Shown here piece after piece: positions 17,658 to 24,424 of a DNA stretch of 64,000 nt. The DNA comes from GCA-003244245 sp050699975 (GTDB taxonomy: Bacteria > Actinomycetota > Actinomycetes > Mycobacteriales > Pseudonocardiaceae), in contig JBOHGH010000001.1 in NCBI GenBank assembly GCA_050699975.1, forward strand, positions 62,001 through 126,000, in the 5' to 3' direction. Every line of letters starts with the position of its first letter. The stretch's first letter is position 1. Under the pieces are notes generated by a model. The model was given only the letters and a program-made list of their open reading frames with translations. It did not search any database and was not told where the DNA came from. A program made the position numbers and the translations under genes.

Positions 17658-17810
17658 ATGACACTGCTCCAACTCTCTGTCCTTATCGGGGCCACGCTGT
17701 ACGCCGCCACGGTCACCCTGGCAGCGCTGAACTCCGTGCTCGCGTCCACCCCGGAACGCCGTCGCGACGCGCTCAAGGTACTCAAGGTCCTCCTCCCGCC
17801 GCTGCGATGA
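17658..17810 (+). CDS. 50-residue membrane peptide downstream of dctA
   Basis: A short frame starting 6 bases after the dctA stop, with AAAGGTGAT as a ribosome-binding site that overlaps that stop. The product starts MTLLQLSVLIGATLYAATVT, continues as one hydrophobic helix to about residue 30, and ends in a basic tail (RRRDALKVLKVLLPPLR). Small single-helix proteins next to transporters sometimes modulate them; that role is only inferred here. It is too short for default gene callers. A large inverted repeat follows directly. Confidence 0.55.
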   Translation: MTLLQLSVLIGATLYAATVTLAALNSVLASTPERRRDALKVLKVLLPPLR

Positions 17811-17815
17811 AACCG

Positions 17816-17889
17816 ACCACCGCGTTCAGCGGGCTCAGCGTGGCTATCGGTGCGCCAATTACCCCGCTCAGCCCGCTGAATGCGGTGGT
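17816..17889. terminator. Large inverted repeat between dctA unit and yebC
   Basis: Arms of 20 bases (17816-17835 and 17870-17889) pair perfectly except for one G/T position that still pairs in RNA. The loop is 34 bases. It lies between convergent genes, 11 bases before the yebC stop, and would work as a bidirectional terminator. The arms are longer than needed for that, so another RNA role is possible. Confidence 0.55.
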
Positions 17890-17900
17890 GGGGGGCGGCC

Positions 17901-18653
17901 CTAGGCCAGCACGGCTAGGACGTCGTCGGGGACGTCGAAGTTGGCGTAGACGTTCTGAACGTCGTCGCAGTCCTCCAGGGCGTCGATCAGCTTGAACACC
18001 TTGCGGGCGTCGTCAGCGTCCAGCGGGGTGCTCGCCGAAGGCAGGAAGCTCGCGTCGGCCGAGTCGTAATCGATGCCGGTGTGCTGCAGCGCGGTGCGCA
18101 CCGCGACGAGGTCGGTCGCCTCGGAGACCACCTCGAATGACTCGCCCAGGTCGTTGACCTCCTCGGCACCGGCATCGAGCACCGCGGCCAGCACGTCGTC
18201 CTCCGAGACACTCTCCTGCTGGGGCACGATGACCACGCCCTTGCGGCTGAACAGGAACGACACCGATCCGGCGTCGGCCATCGTGCCGCCGTTGCGGGTC
18301 ATCGCGGTGCGGACCTCCGACGCCGCCCGGTTGCGATTGTCGGTGAGGCACTCGACGAGCAGGGCCACCCCACCGGGCCCGTAACCCTCGTACATGATCG
18401 TCTGGTACTCGGCACCGCCGGCATCGGCACCAGAACCACGCTTGACGGCGCGGTCGATGTTATCGAGCGGCACCGAGCTCTTGCGAGCCTTCTGGATCGC
18501 GTCAAACAGCGTCGGGTTGCCATCCGGATCACCGCCACCGGTTCGAGCGGCCACCTCAATATTCTTGATCAACTTCGCGAAGAGCTTACCGCGTTTGGCG
18601 TCGACCACGGCCTTCTTGTGCTTGGTGGTCGCCCATTTCGAATGGCCGCTCAT
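17901..18653 (-). CDS. yebC: YebC/PmpR family protein
   Basis: Member of the YebC/TACO1 family, described as transcriptional regulators and, more recently, as ribosome-associated factors helping proline-rich translation. It begins with the invariant MSGHSKWATTKHKKAVVDAKRGK and shows GGDPDGNPTLFDAIQKA and GYGPGGVALLVECLTDN. The length of 250 residues is standard. The ATG is fixed by the family N-terminus. In most actinobacteria it directly precedes ruvC; here the 7 kb island separates them. Confidence 0.95.
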   Translation of the reverse strand: MSGHSKWATTKHKKAVVDAKRGKLFAKLIKNIEVAARTGGGDPDGNPTLFDAIQKARKSSVPLDNIDRAVKRGSGADAGGAEYQTIMYEGYGPGGVALLVECLTDNRNRAASEVRTAMTRNGGTMADAGSVSFLFSRKGVVIVPQQESVSEDDVLAAVLDAGAEEVNDLGESFEVVSEATDLVAVRTALQHTGIDYDSADASFLPSASTPLDADDARKVFKLIDALEDCDDVQNVYANFDVPDDVLAVLA

Positions 18654-18679
18654 ACCCCGCTCTTTCTCGCTTGCCAGTG

Positions 18680-19327
18680 TCACCCAGGTGCGCTCACCCG
18701 GGCTCCACTCGACCGCGCAACCATCTCGCCGAAGAGCTGGTGCACCCGCTGGTCGCCGGTCAGCTCCGGATGGAACGCGGTGGCCAGCACGCACCCCTGC
18801 CGGACCGCCACGATCCTACCGGCGGCGCGACCGGCAGCGGGGATGTCGGGCACCCTGGCCAGTACCTCGACGCCGGCACCGGCCTGCTCCACCCACGGGG
18901 CGCGGATGAACACCGCCCGGACCGGGCCACCGGGTACGCCGGCGAAGTCCAGGTCGGCCTCGAAGGAGTCGACCTGCCGGCCGAACGCGTTGCGGCGCAC
19001 CACCGCGTCCAACGCAGCGAGTTGCTGCTGGTCGGGCCTGCCATCAACGATTTCCCGGCCCAGCAGGATCATCCCCGCACAGGCACCGTAGGCCGGCATG
19101 CCCCCGGCCAGCCGGGCCCGCAGCGGTTCCATCAACTCGAACGCCACCAGCAGCCGGCTCATCGTGGTGGACTCGCCACCAGGCAGGATCAGTGCGTCCA
19201 CCTCGGCAAGCTCTGCGGCGCGGCGGACCAGTGTGCTCCGCAACCCGCACCCGGCCAGCGCGCGCTGATGCTCACACACATCACCCTGTAGCGCCAATAC
19301 CCCCACAACCGGCCCCTTCTCCGTCAC
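18680..19327 (-). CDS. pdxT: Pyridoxal 5'-phosphate synthase glutaminase subunit PdxT
   Basis: Class I glutaminase that supplies ammonia to PdxS for vitamin B6 synthesis. VVGVLALQGDVCEHQRAL marks the N-terminus, LILPGGEST the oxyanion region, CAGMILLG the nucleophilic cysteine, and FHPELTGD the His/Glu pair. The start is uncertain: GTG at 19327 or 19306, and an ATG at 19384 would give 234 residues. yebC lies 26 bases downstream. Unusually, pdxS is not the neighbour but lies 4 kb away behind efeOB and a PHP gene. Confidence 0.93.
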   Translation of the reverse strand: MTEKGPVVGVLALQGDVCEHQRALAGCGLRSTLVRRAAELAEVDALILPGGESTTMSRLLVAFELMEPLRARLAGGMPAYGACAGMILLGREIVDGRPDQQQLAALDAVVRRNAFGRQVDSFEADLDFAGVPGGPVRAVFIRAPWVEQAGAGVEVLARVPDIPAAGRAAGRIVAVRQGCVLATAFHPELTGDQRVHQLFGEMVARSSGARVSAPG

Positions 19328-19396
19328 AGCCTCCAGGGTAGGCCGCCATTCGGAGCAGATCAGCACAAGCTGGTTGTCCCCCACTCGGGTCAGATA

Positions 19397-19414
19397 TTAA
19401 GGTGAGGCTCACTA
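19397..19414. promoter_or_regulatory. IdeR/DmdR-like iron box before efeO
   Basis: TTAAGGTGAGGCTCACTA at the very start of efeO matches the actinobacterial iron-repressor consensus (TTAGGTTAGGCTAACCTAA) at about 12 of 18 positions, including the AGGCT core. It abuts or overlaps the ATG at 19414, so the transcript may be leaderless or nearly so. It would repress efeOB when iron is plentiful. Confidence 0.6.
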
Positions 19415-20316
19415 TGCGCAGGCTTGCCTGTCTCATCGCCGTCACCGGGCTGGTACTCATCCCGGCGTGCTCGGCGAACCAGGGTCCGTCCACCTCGACG
19501 CAAGATGCGAGCCCGACAGCCGCAGCAGCTCCCAGCCCACAGGTCCAGCAGGCCATCGCGACCTACCAGACCTATGTGGAAGGCCAGATCGACGAGATGG
19601 TGACCCGGACGACGGTGCTGACCGACGCCGTCCGCGCCGGTGACCTCGCCGCCGCGCAGGCGGCCTACGCCCCGTCGCGGGTGCCGTGGGAGAAGATCGA
19701 GCCAATCGCCGGGCTCGTGGAGGAGATCGACGGCAAGGTCGACGCCCGGGTCGATGATTTCGCGGGCGTCGACGATCCCACGTTCACCGGGTGGCACCGG
19801 CTGGAATACCTGCTGTTCGCGCGGGAGACCACGGAGGGCGCCGCGCCGTTCGCCGATCAGCTAGACGCTGATCTGCGGACTCTCAAGACCCAGTTCGCGA
19901 CGCTGGAGCTCCCGCCGGTCGAGGTCGCCGTCGGCGCATCCGAGCTGATCGAGGAGGTTTCCCTTGGCAAGATCACCGGTGAGGAGGACCGCTACGCCAA
20001 GACCGACCTCTGGGACTTCAACGGCAACCTCGAAGGGTCCAAGGCGGTGGTGGAGGTGCTGACGCCGGCGCTGCAGGCGACCGACCCGGCGCTGCTCGCC
20101 GACATCAACAAGGGATTCGCCGAGCTGGACGCCACGCTCGCGCCGCTGCGCTCTGGCGACGGATGGGTGCTCTACTGCCTGAAAGACGACCAGTTCCCCT
20201 CCCCACGTTGCCCCGCGGTGACCGTCCCGCCCGAGCGGGTGGACACCCTCAAAGCGCAGCTCGCCGGTCTGTCAGAGAAGACCTCGCAGATCGCAGGCGC
20301 GCTCGGGTTCGGCTAG
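19414..20316 (+). CDS. efeO: Iron-uptake lipoprotein EfeO (M75 domain)
   Basis: Periplasmic/surface component of the EfeUOB iron system. The N-terminus is a lipoprotein signal with the lipobox LIPAC, and a Thr/Ser/Ala-rich linker follows. The M75 (imelysin-like) domain shows the metal-binding HxxE in GWHRLEYLLF and KTDLWDFNGNLEGSK near the middle. The cupredoxin domain of enterobacterial EfeO is absent. The ATG at 19414 starts the signal peptide; a GTG four codons earlier is possible. efeB follows by 3 bases, but no efeU permease gene is in the window. Confidence 0.92.
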   Translation: MRRLACLIAVTGLVLIPACSANQGPSTSTQDASPTAAAAPSPQVQQAIATYQTYVEGQIDEMVTRTTVLTDAVRAGDLAAAQAAYAPSRVPWEKIEPIAGLVEEIDGKVDARVDDFAGVDDPTFTGWHRLEYLLFARETTEGAAPFADQLDADLRTLKTQFATLELPPVEVAVGASELIEEVSLGKITGEEDRYAKTDLWDFNGNLEGSKAVVEVLTPALQATDPALLADINKGFAELDATLAPLRSGDGWVLYCLKDDQFPSPRCPAVTVPPERVDTLKAQLAGLSEKTSQIAGALGFG

Positions 20317-20319
20317 TCG

Positions 20320-21576
20320 ATGGCCGGCGCAACGCGGCGGTGCCAGCTCTCCCGGCGTGGGTTCCTGGCCGGTGGTCTGGGGACGGGTGCCGCCATAGTG
20401 GGCGCGGGGGCACTGGCCGGCTGCGCTAGCTCCAGCGACGCCGGCGGCCAGGAGCCGGATCCGCGGTACGTGCCATTCGACGGGACGCATCAGACCGGGA
20501 TCACCGCGATGCCGGTGCCCGCCCGCGGCCTGATGGCCGCGTTCTCCGTGCAGGTGAGCGACCGGGCAGGGCTGCGCCGGCTGCTCACCGAGCTCACCGA
20601 AGAGATCCGCAGCCTGATGGCGGGGCGGCCGATCGAGCAACGCGACTCGAGGTACCCGCCCGTCGACTCCGGCATCCTCGGGACACCGCCGCCGGCTGAC
20701 AATCTGTCCGTGGTCGTCAGCGTCGGCTCCTCGCTGTTCGACGCCCGGTTCGGGCTCGCGGAACGCAGGCCAGTCGAGCTCGTCGAGATGCCGTTCCTGG
20801 CCAACGATCGTCTGGACCCGGCCCGCTCGCACGGCGATCTGCTGCTCACCCTCGAGGCCCGCCACCCCGACACCATCCAGTTCGCGCTGCGCCAGCTGAT
20901 GCGACGCACCCGCAGCGATCTCGTGCTGCACTGGATGATCGACGGCTACACGCGCGGCTCGGCGAACGCAGCCAGCGGTGGCACACCACGCAACCTGCTC
21001 GGCTTCAAGGACGGCACGGCCAACCTCCCGCAAGACGACACCGCCGTGATGGACCGTTACGTCTGGGTCGCCGCCGGCGATCCGGAGCCGGGCTGGGCGG
21101 CCGGCGGCTCCTACCACGTGGCCCGCACCATCCGGATGTTCGTCGAGTTCTGGGACCGCACACCGCTGCGTGAGCAGGAGGCGCTGATCGGGCGGATCAA
21201 GGCCAGCGGCGCGCCCCTGGGTCAGGCCGCCGAGCACGACGAACCGGCGTACGCCGATGACCCCGACGGGCTGGTCACCCCGTTGACGGCGCACATCCGG
21301 CGGGCCAACCCGCGCACCCCGGCCACCGAGGAGAACCGAATCCTGCGCCGTGGCTTCTCGTTCAGCCGGGGGTTCGACGGCAGCGGCCAACTCGACCAGG
21401 GCCTGGCGTTCGTGTGCTACCAGCGCAGCCTGCGCAAGGGTTTCCTAACCGTCCAGGAGCGGCTGTCCGGGGAACCATTGGAGGAATACATCATGGCGGT
21501 GGGCGGCGGGTTCTTCTTCGCCCTTCCCGGGGTACCGAGCCCCGACCGCTTCCTCGGCGACGCCCTGCTCGCCTGA
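20320..21576 (+). CDS. efeB: Deferrochelatase/DyP-type peroxidase EfeB
   Basis: Heme-containing dye-decolorising peroxidase of the EfeB branch, exported folded by the Tat pathway. The twin-arginine signal LSRRGFLAGG lies near residue 11 and a Cys-containing GCASSSD follows the hydrophobic stretch, so it may also be lipid-anchored. The family motif GFKDGTANL and the heme-ligand region SYHVARTIRMFVEFWD are present, as is the C-terminal FLTVQERLSGEPLEEYI. It is in one operon with efeO and under the same iron box. Confidence 0.93.
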   Translation: MAGATRRCQLSRRGFLAGGLGTGAAIVGAGALAGCASSSDAGGQEPDPRYVPFDGTHQTGITAMPVPARGLMAAFSVQVSDRAGLRRLLTELTEEIRSLMAGRPIEQRDSRYPPVDSGILGTPPPADNLSVVVSVGSSLFDARFGLAERRPVELVEMPFLANDRLDPARSHGDLLLTLEARHPDTIQFALRQLMRRTRSDLVLHWMIDGYTRGSANAASGGTPRNLLGFKDGTANLPQDDTAVMDRYVWVAAGDPEPGWAAGGSYHVARTIRMFVEFWDRTPLREQEALIGRIKASGAPLGQAAEHDEPAYADDPDGLVTPLTAHIRRANPRTPATEENRILRRGFSFSRGFDGSGQLDQGLAFVCYQRSLRKGFLTVQERLSGEPLEEYIMAVGGGFFFALPGVPSPDRFLGDALLA

Positions 21577-22134
21577 CGGCGGCGGTGAACCGCTATTCGG
21601 CTCCGAATGGCGACGCGCCCAGCAGACCGCCGTCACCCGCGGCGATGTGGCCTTCGGCTCACACCACTTTCCCTGTCGCAACTGGGCACTGCCGGCGTAG
21701 TCCGGTACGCGTACATCTCCCGGACGAGTCCACCCCCAGTGTTTCCTGAGAATGTCTTCGAAGCAGTTCGCGGCTCCGGATCCGTTACATACCCCGCCGT
21801 CCTCGTCACACCCAGCCGTTGCGCCCACCACCTGTCCAGATATACCCAGTGATCGTGGCGGCGCCCGCGGGACGCACCCTGCTTAACCTCACGTCTCATA
21901 AACCCTACCTTTGCCAGGTTTTCGCCGTGGTCGAGCGGTTTCCCCGCTGAGAGAAGAAGCGCCGAATAGCCGAAACGATGACAAGGATCGAACGTCGCCG
22001 AGGCGCTACACACGGCGCAAGCACGTGTGGCGGTAATGACTGTCACACGTATCGCGTCGCATTGTTATCCCCATCACATGGCTTTATTCAGATGTCACCT
22101 AATCGTAAAGTCGCCACCATGTGGAAGACGGCGG
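21577..22134. other. 558-base gap between convergent efeB and PHP genes
   Basis: No frame shows a domain, good start site or family match. The left edge holds a short GACGGCGG/CCGCCGTC pairing that may act as a terminator for efeB. The composition is less GC-biased than the flanks, and the stretch may be a relic of an insertion. Nothing else is identified. Confidence 0.5.
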
Positions 22135-23352
22135 TCAGGGCTCGAGGAACCAGGGGCTGGTGTAGGCGACCGCGTAGTTGTTCGCCGGATGTTCGAGCGG
22201 ACCCCGGGTGCCGTTGGGAGCGTCCGGGTCGGCGAGCCGCAACACCACCCAAGGCCCCTCCTCGACGCTCATCGGCACCGCGAAGCGGGCGACGTCACCG
22301 CAGCGCACGTCGATGACGTCGGCCACTGCGGGTACCGGCGTGCCTGGGCGCAGCACCTGCACCTGCATCGGGCGGCCGATCCAGGAAGGCCCACGGTCGA
22401 CGTCGAGCACGACGGGAACAGGTCCATGCCGGTGCCGCAGCACCGAGCCCATGCGCACACCACCCACGGTCGCATCGACCCGCAGCCCAGGGACCCTGGT
22501 GGCGAAGAACCTCCGGGCACGCAGCGCCTCGGCGACTCCAGCCCGGCTGTGCTCGGTCACCCACAGTCCCCCGCGCCCCGTACCCTCCTGGAAGCCCCAG
22601 TTCGTACCGTGCTCATCGCTGACCCCGAGCAGCCCGGGCCGCCAGCCGGCGTTCAGGCAGGCCACCAACGGGGAGATGCGGCCCGCCTCCACGCCCTGGA
22701 ACAGGTAGTCGTCGCCGCGGTTGAACATCTCCAGGCTGACCATCTGCTCGGCGACTGCAGCCGTGTAGTGGAAGCCCGCGAAGGCGCTCTCCTCCCGGCC
22801 GGGATGGTTGAAGCCGGCCAGCCCCGTCGGAGGCCGGACGCCGTTTCGCCAGCCGGTCCGGGCCAGCCAGGCATACAGCTCCCCCATCGCCCCGTGGGTC
22901 GCGACATCGGTGAAGTCGTCGGTGAACCAGGCATTGACGTGTCCCAGGTTCGGGTGCGACCACTCGAATCCACGGATCGCGGTGAACTCGCCGGGCCGGT
23001 CGTGGGCGTCGGCGAGCTCTCCGGTACGCCGCCAGGCGGCCCGGTCCAGCCCGATCCACGGCGTGCCGCCCATGCCGGTGCCCTCGACCGTGGCACCGCG
23101 GATCGCGTGATCGGTGAGCGCCGCGACGTCCAGGCCGGCGTCGCGCATCGAGGGGAACGCCGCCTCTGGGTCGCCGGCACCGTCGGAGAGCAACGTGTGG
23201 TTGTGCATGTCGGCGTGCACCAGCACGGTGCCACGGCTGATCCGGGAGTGTCGGGCGGCCCCGCCTTCGGGACCCGGAGTACGCAGCTGCTGGCCGGCCG
23301 CGGCAGACAGCAGCAGCGCGCCGGCGTCGGTGACACCTTCCCCGGTGGTCAC
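22135..23352 (-). CDS. CehA/McbA-family PHP metallohydrolase
   Basis: A 405-residue PHP-fold protein. HADMHNHTLLSDGAGDP near residue 47 is the first metal-binding motif; LTDHAI, FNHPGREES and GVSDEHGTNWG supply further histidines and acidic ligands. The C-terminal third looks like a beta-rich accessory region. Members of this family include carbamate or phosphate-ester hydrolases, but the substrate here is unknown. The GTG start overlaps the pdxS stop (GTGA), so production is coupled to vitamin B6 synthesis, suggesting but not proving a link to phosphorylated metabolites. Confidence 0.82.
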   Translation of the reverse strand: MTTGEGVTDAGALLLSAAAGQQLRTPGPEGGAARHSRISRGTVLVHADMHNHTLLSDGAGDPEAAFPSMRDAGLDVAALTDHAIRGATVEGTGMGGTPWIGLDRAAWRRTGELADAHDRPGEFTAIRGFEWSHPNLGHVNAWFTDDFTDVATHGAMGELYAWLARTGWRNGVRPPTGLAGFNHPGREESAFAGFHYTAAVAEQMVSLEMFNRGDDYLFQGVEAGRISPLVACLNAGWRPGLLGVSDEHGTNWGFQEGTGRGGLWVTEHSRAGVAEALRARRFFATRVPGLRVDATVGGVRMGSVLRHRHGPVPVVLDVDRGPSWIGRPMQVQVLRPGTPVPAVADVIDVRCGDVARFAVPMSVEEGPWVVLRLADPDAPNGTRGPLEHPANNYAVAYTSPWFLEP

Positions 23353-24257
23353 CAGCCGCGCTGGGCCAGCCGCTGCCCATCGGGCAGCTCGCCGAGATCG
23401 ATCCCCACCATGGCCTCGCCCAGCCCCCGGGACACCTTCGCCACCATGTCCGGGTCGTCGTGGAACGTGGTTGCCTTGACGATCGCCTCCGCGCGCTTGG
23501 CGGGGTCGCCGGACTTGAAGATGCCTGAGCCGACGAACACACCTTCGGCACCGAGCTGCATCATCATCGCCGCGTCGGAGGGCGTGGCGATACCGCCCGC
23601 GGTGAACAGCACCACCGGCAACGAGCCGGCCTTAGCGACCTCGCGGACCAGCTCCACGGGGGCCGCCAGCTCCTTGGCGGCCGCGGACAGTTCCTCGGGA
23701 GCCATCGCGGCCAAGGCCCGGATGCCGGAGCGGATCGAGCGCATGTGCCGGGTCGCCTCGACCACATTGCCGGTCCCGGCTTCGCCTTTGGAGCGAATCA
23801 TGGCGGCACCCTCGGAGATCCGGCGCAGCGCCTCACCAAGGCTGGTAGCACCACAGACGAACGGAACGGTGAAGGCGAACTTGTCGATGTGATGGGCCTC
23901 ATCGGCCGGGGTGAGCACCTCGGACTCATCGACGTAGTCCACCCCGATCGCCTGCAGCACCTGCGCCTCGACGAAGTGCCCGATGCGGGCCTTGGCCATC
24001 ACCGGGATGGACACCGCACTGATGATCCCAGCGATCACGTCCGGGTCACTCATCCGGGCCACGCCGCCGTGCGCGCGGATGTCAGCGGGGACCCGCTCCA
24101 GCGCCATAACGGCCACCGCGCCCGCATCCTCGGCGATTTTGGCCTGTTCCGGCGTGACCACGTCCATGATCACACCGCCCTTGAGCATCTCGGCCATCCC
24201 GCGCTTGACCCGTGCGGTGCCGATCTGGCGCTCAGTGTTGACGTTCTCGGCGGGCAC
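23349..24257 (-). CDS. pdxS: Pyridoxal 5'-phosphate synthase subunit PdxS
   Basis: Synthase barrel that makes pyridoxal 5'-phosphate from ribose 5-phosphate, glyceraldehyde 3-phosphate and ammonia from PdxT. KRGMAEMLKGGVIMDVVTPEQA, VMAKARIGHFVEAQ (catalytic lysine region) and LFTAGGIATPSDAA are diagnostic. The GTG at 24257 has GAGGAG about 10 bases upstream and yields 302 residues, the normal size; an upstream reading to 24335 lacks support. It is separated from pdxT by efeOB and the PHP gene. Confidence 0.95.
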   Translation of the reverse strand: MPAENVNTERQIGTARVKRGMAEMLKGGVIMDVVTPEQAKIAEDAGAVAVMALERVPADIRAHGGVARMSDPDVIAGIISAVSIPVMAKARIGHFVEAQVLQAIGVDYVDESEVLTPADEAHHIDKFAFTVPFVCGATSLGEALRRISEGAAMIRSKGEAGTGNVVEATRHMRSIRSGIRALAAMAPEELSAAAKELAAPVELVREVAKAGSLPVVLFTAGGIATPSDAAMMMQLGAEGVFVGSGIFKSGDPAKRAEAIVKATTFHDDPDMVAKVSRGLGEAMVGIDLGELPDGQRLAQRGW

Positions 24258-24424
24258 GGCGGTTCGCTCCTCAGGGCTTGGTACAAGCAAGGCACGGGGT
24301 ACCAGTACTGGATCGTACGTCGAGGCCGCTGACAACGCCGTGGTTCCAGGCTGCTAGGGGTTGCCTCGACCGGCGGACCGGTGTGAGATCGACCACACGA
24401 TCCGCACAGCTGAGGGTGGGGCCA

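Noticed and set aside
21633..22046. 137-residue leftward frame after efeB
   Set aside because: No family pattern, weak start context and mixed composition; treated as intergenic.
22027..23892. 621-residue rightward frame opposite the PHP and pdxS genes
   Set aside because: Both antisense genes have clear family motifs; the long open frame is a by-product of high GC content.
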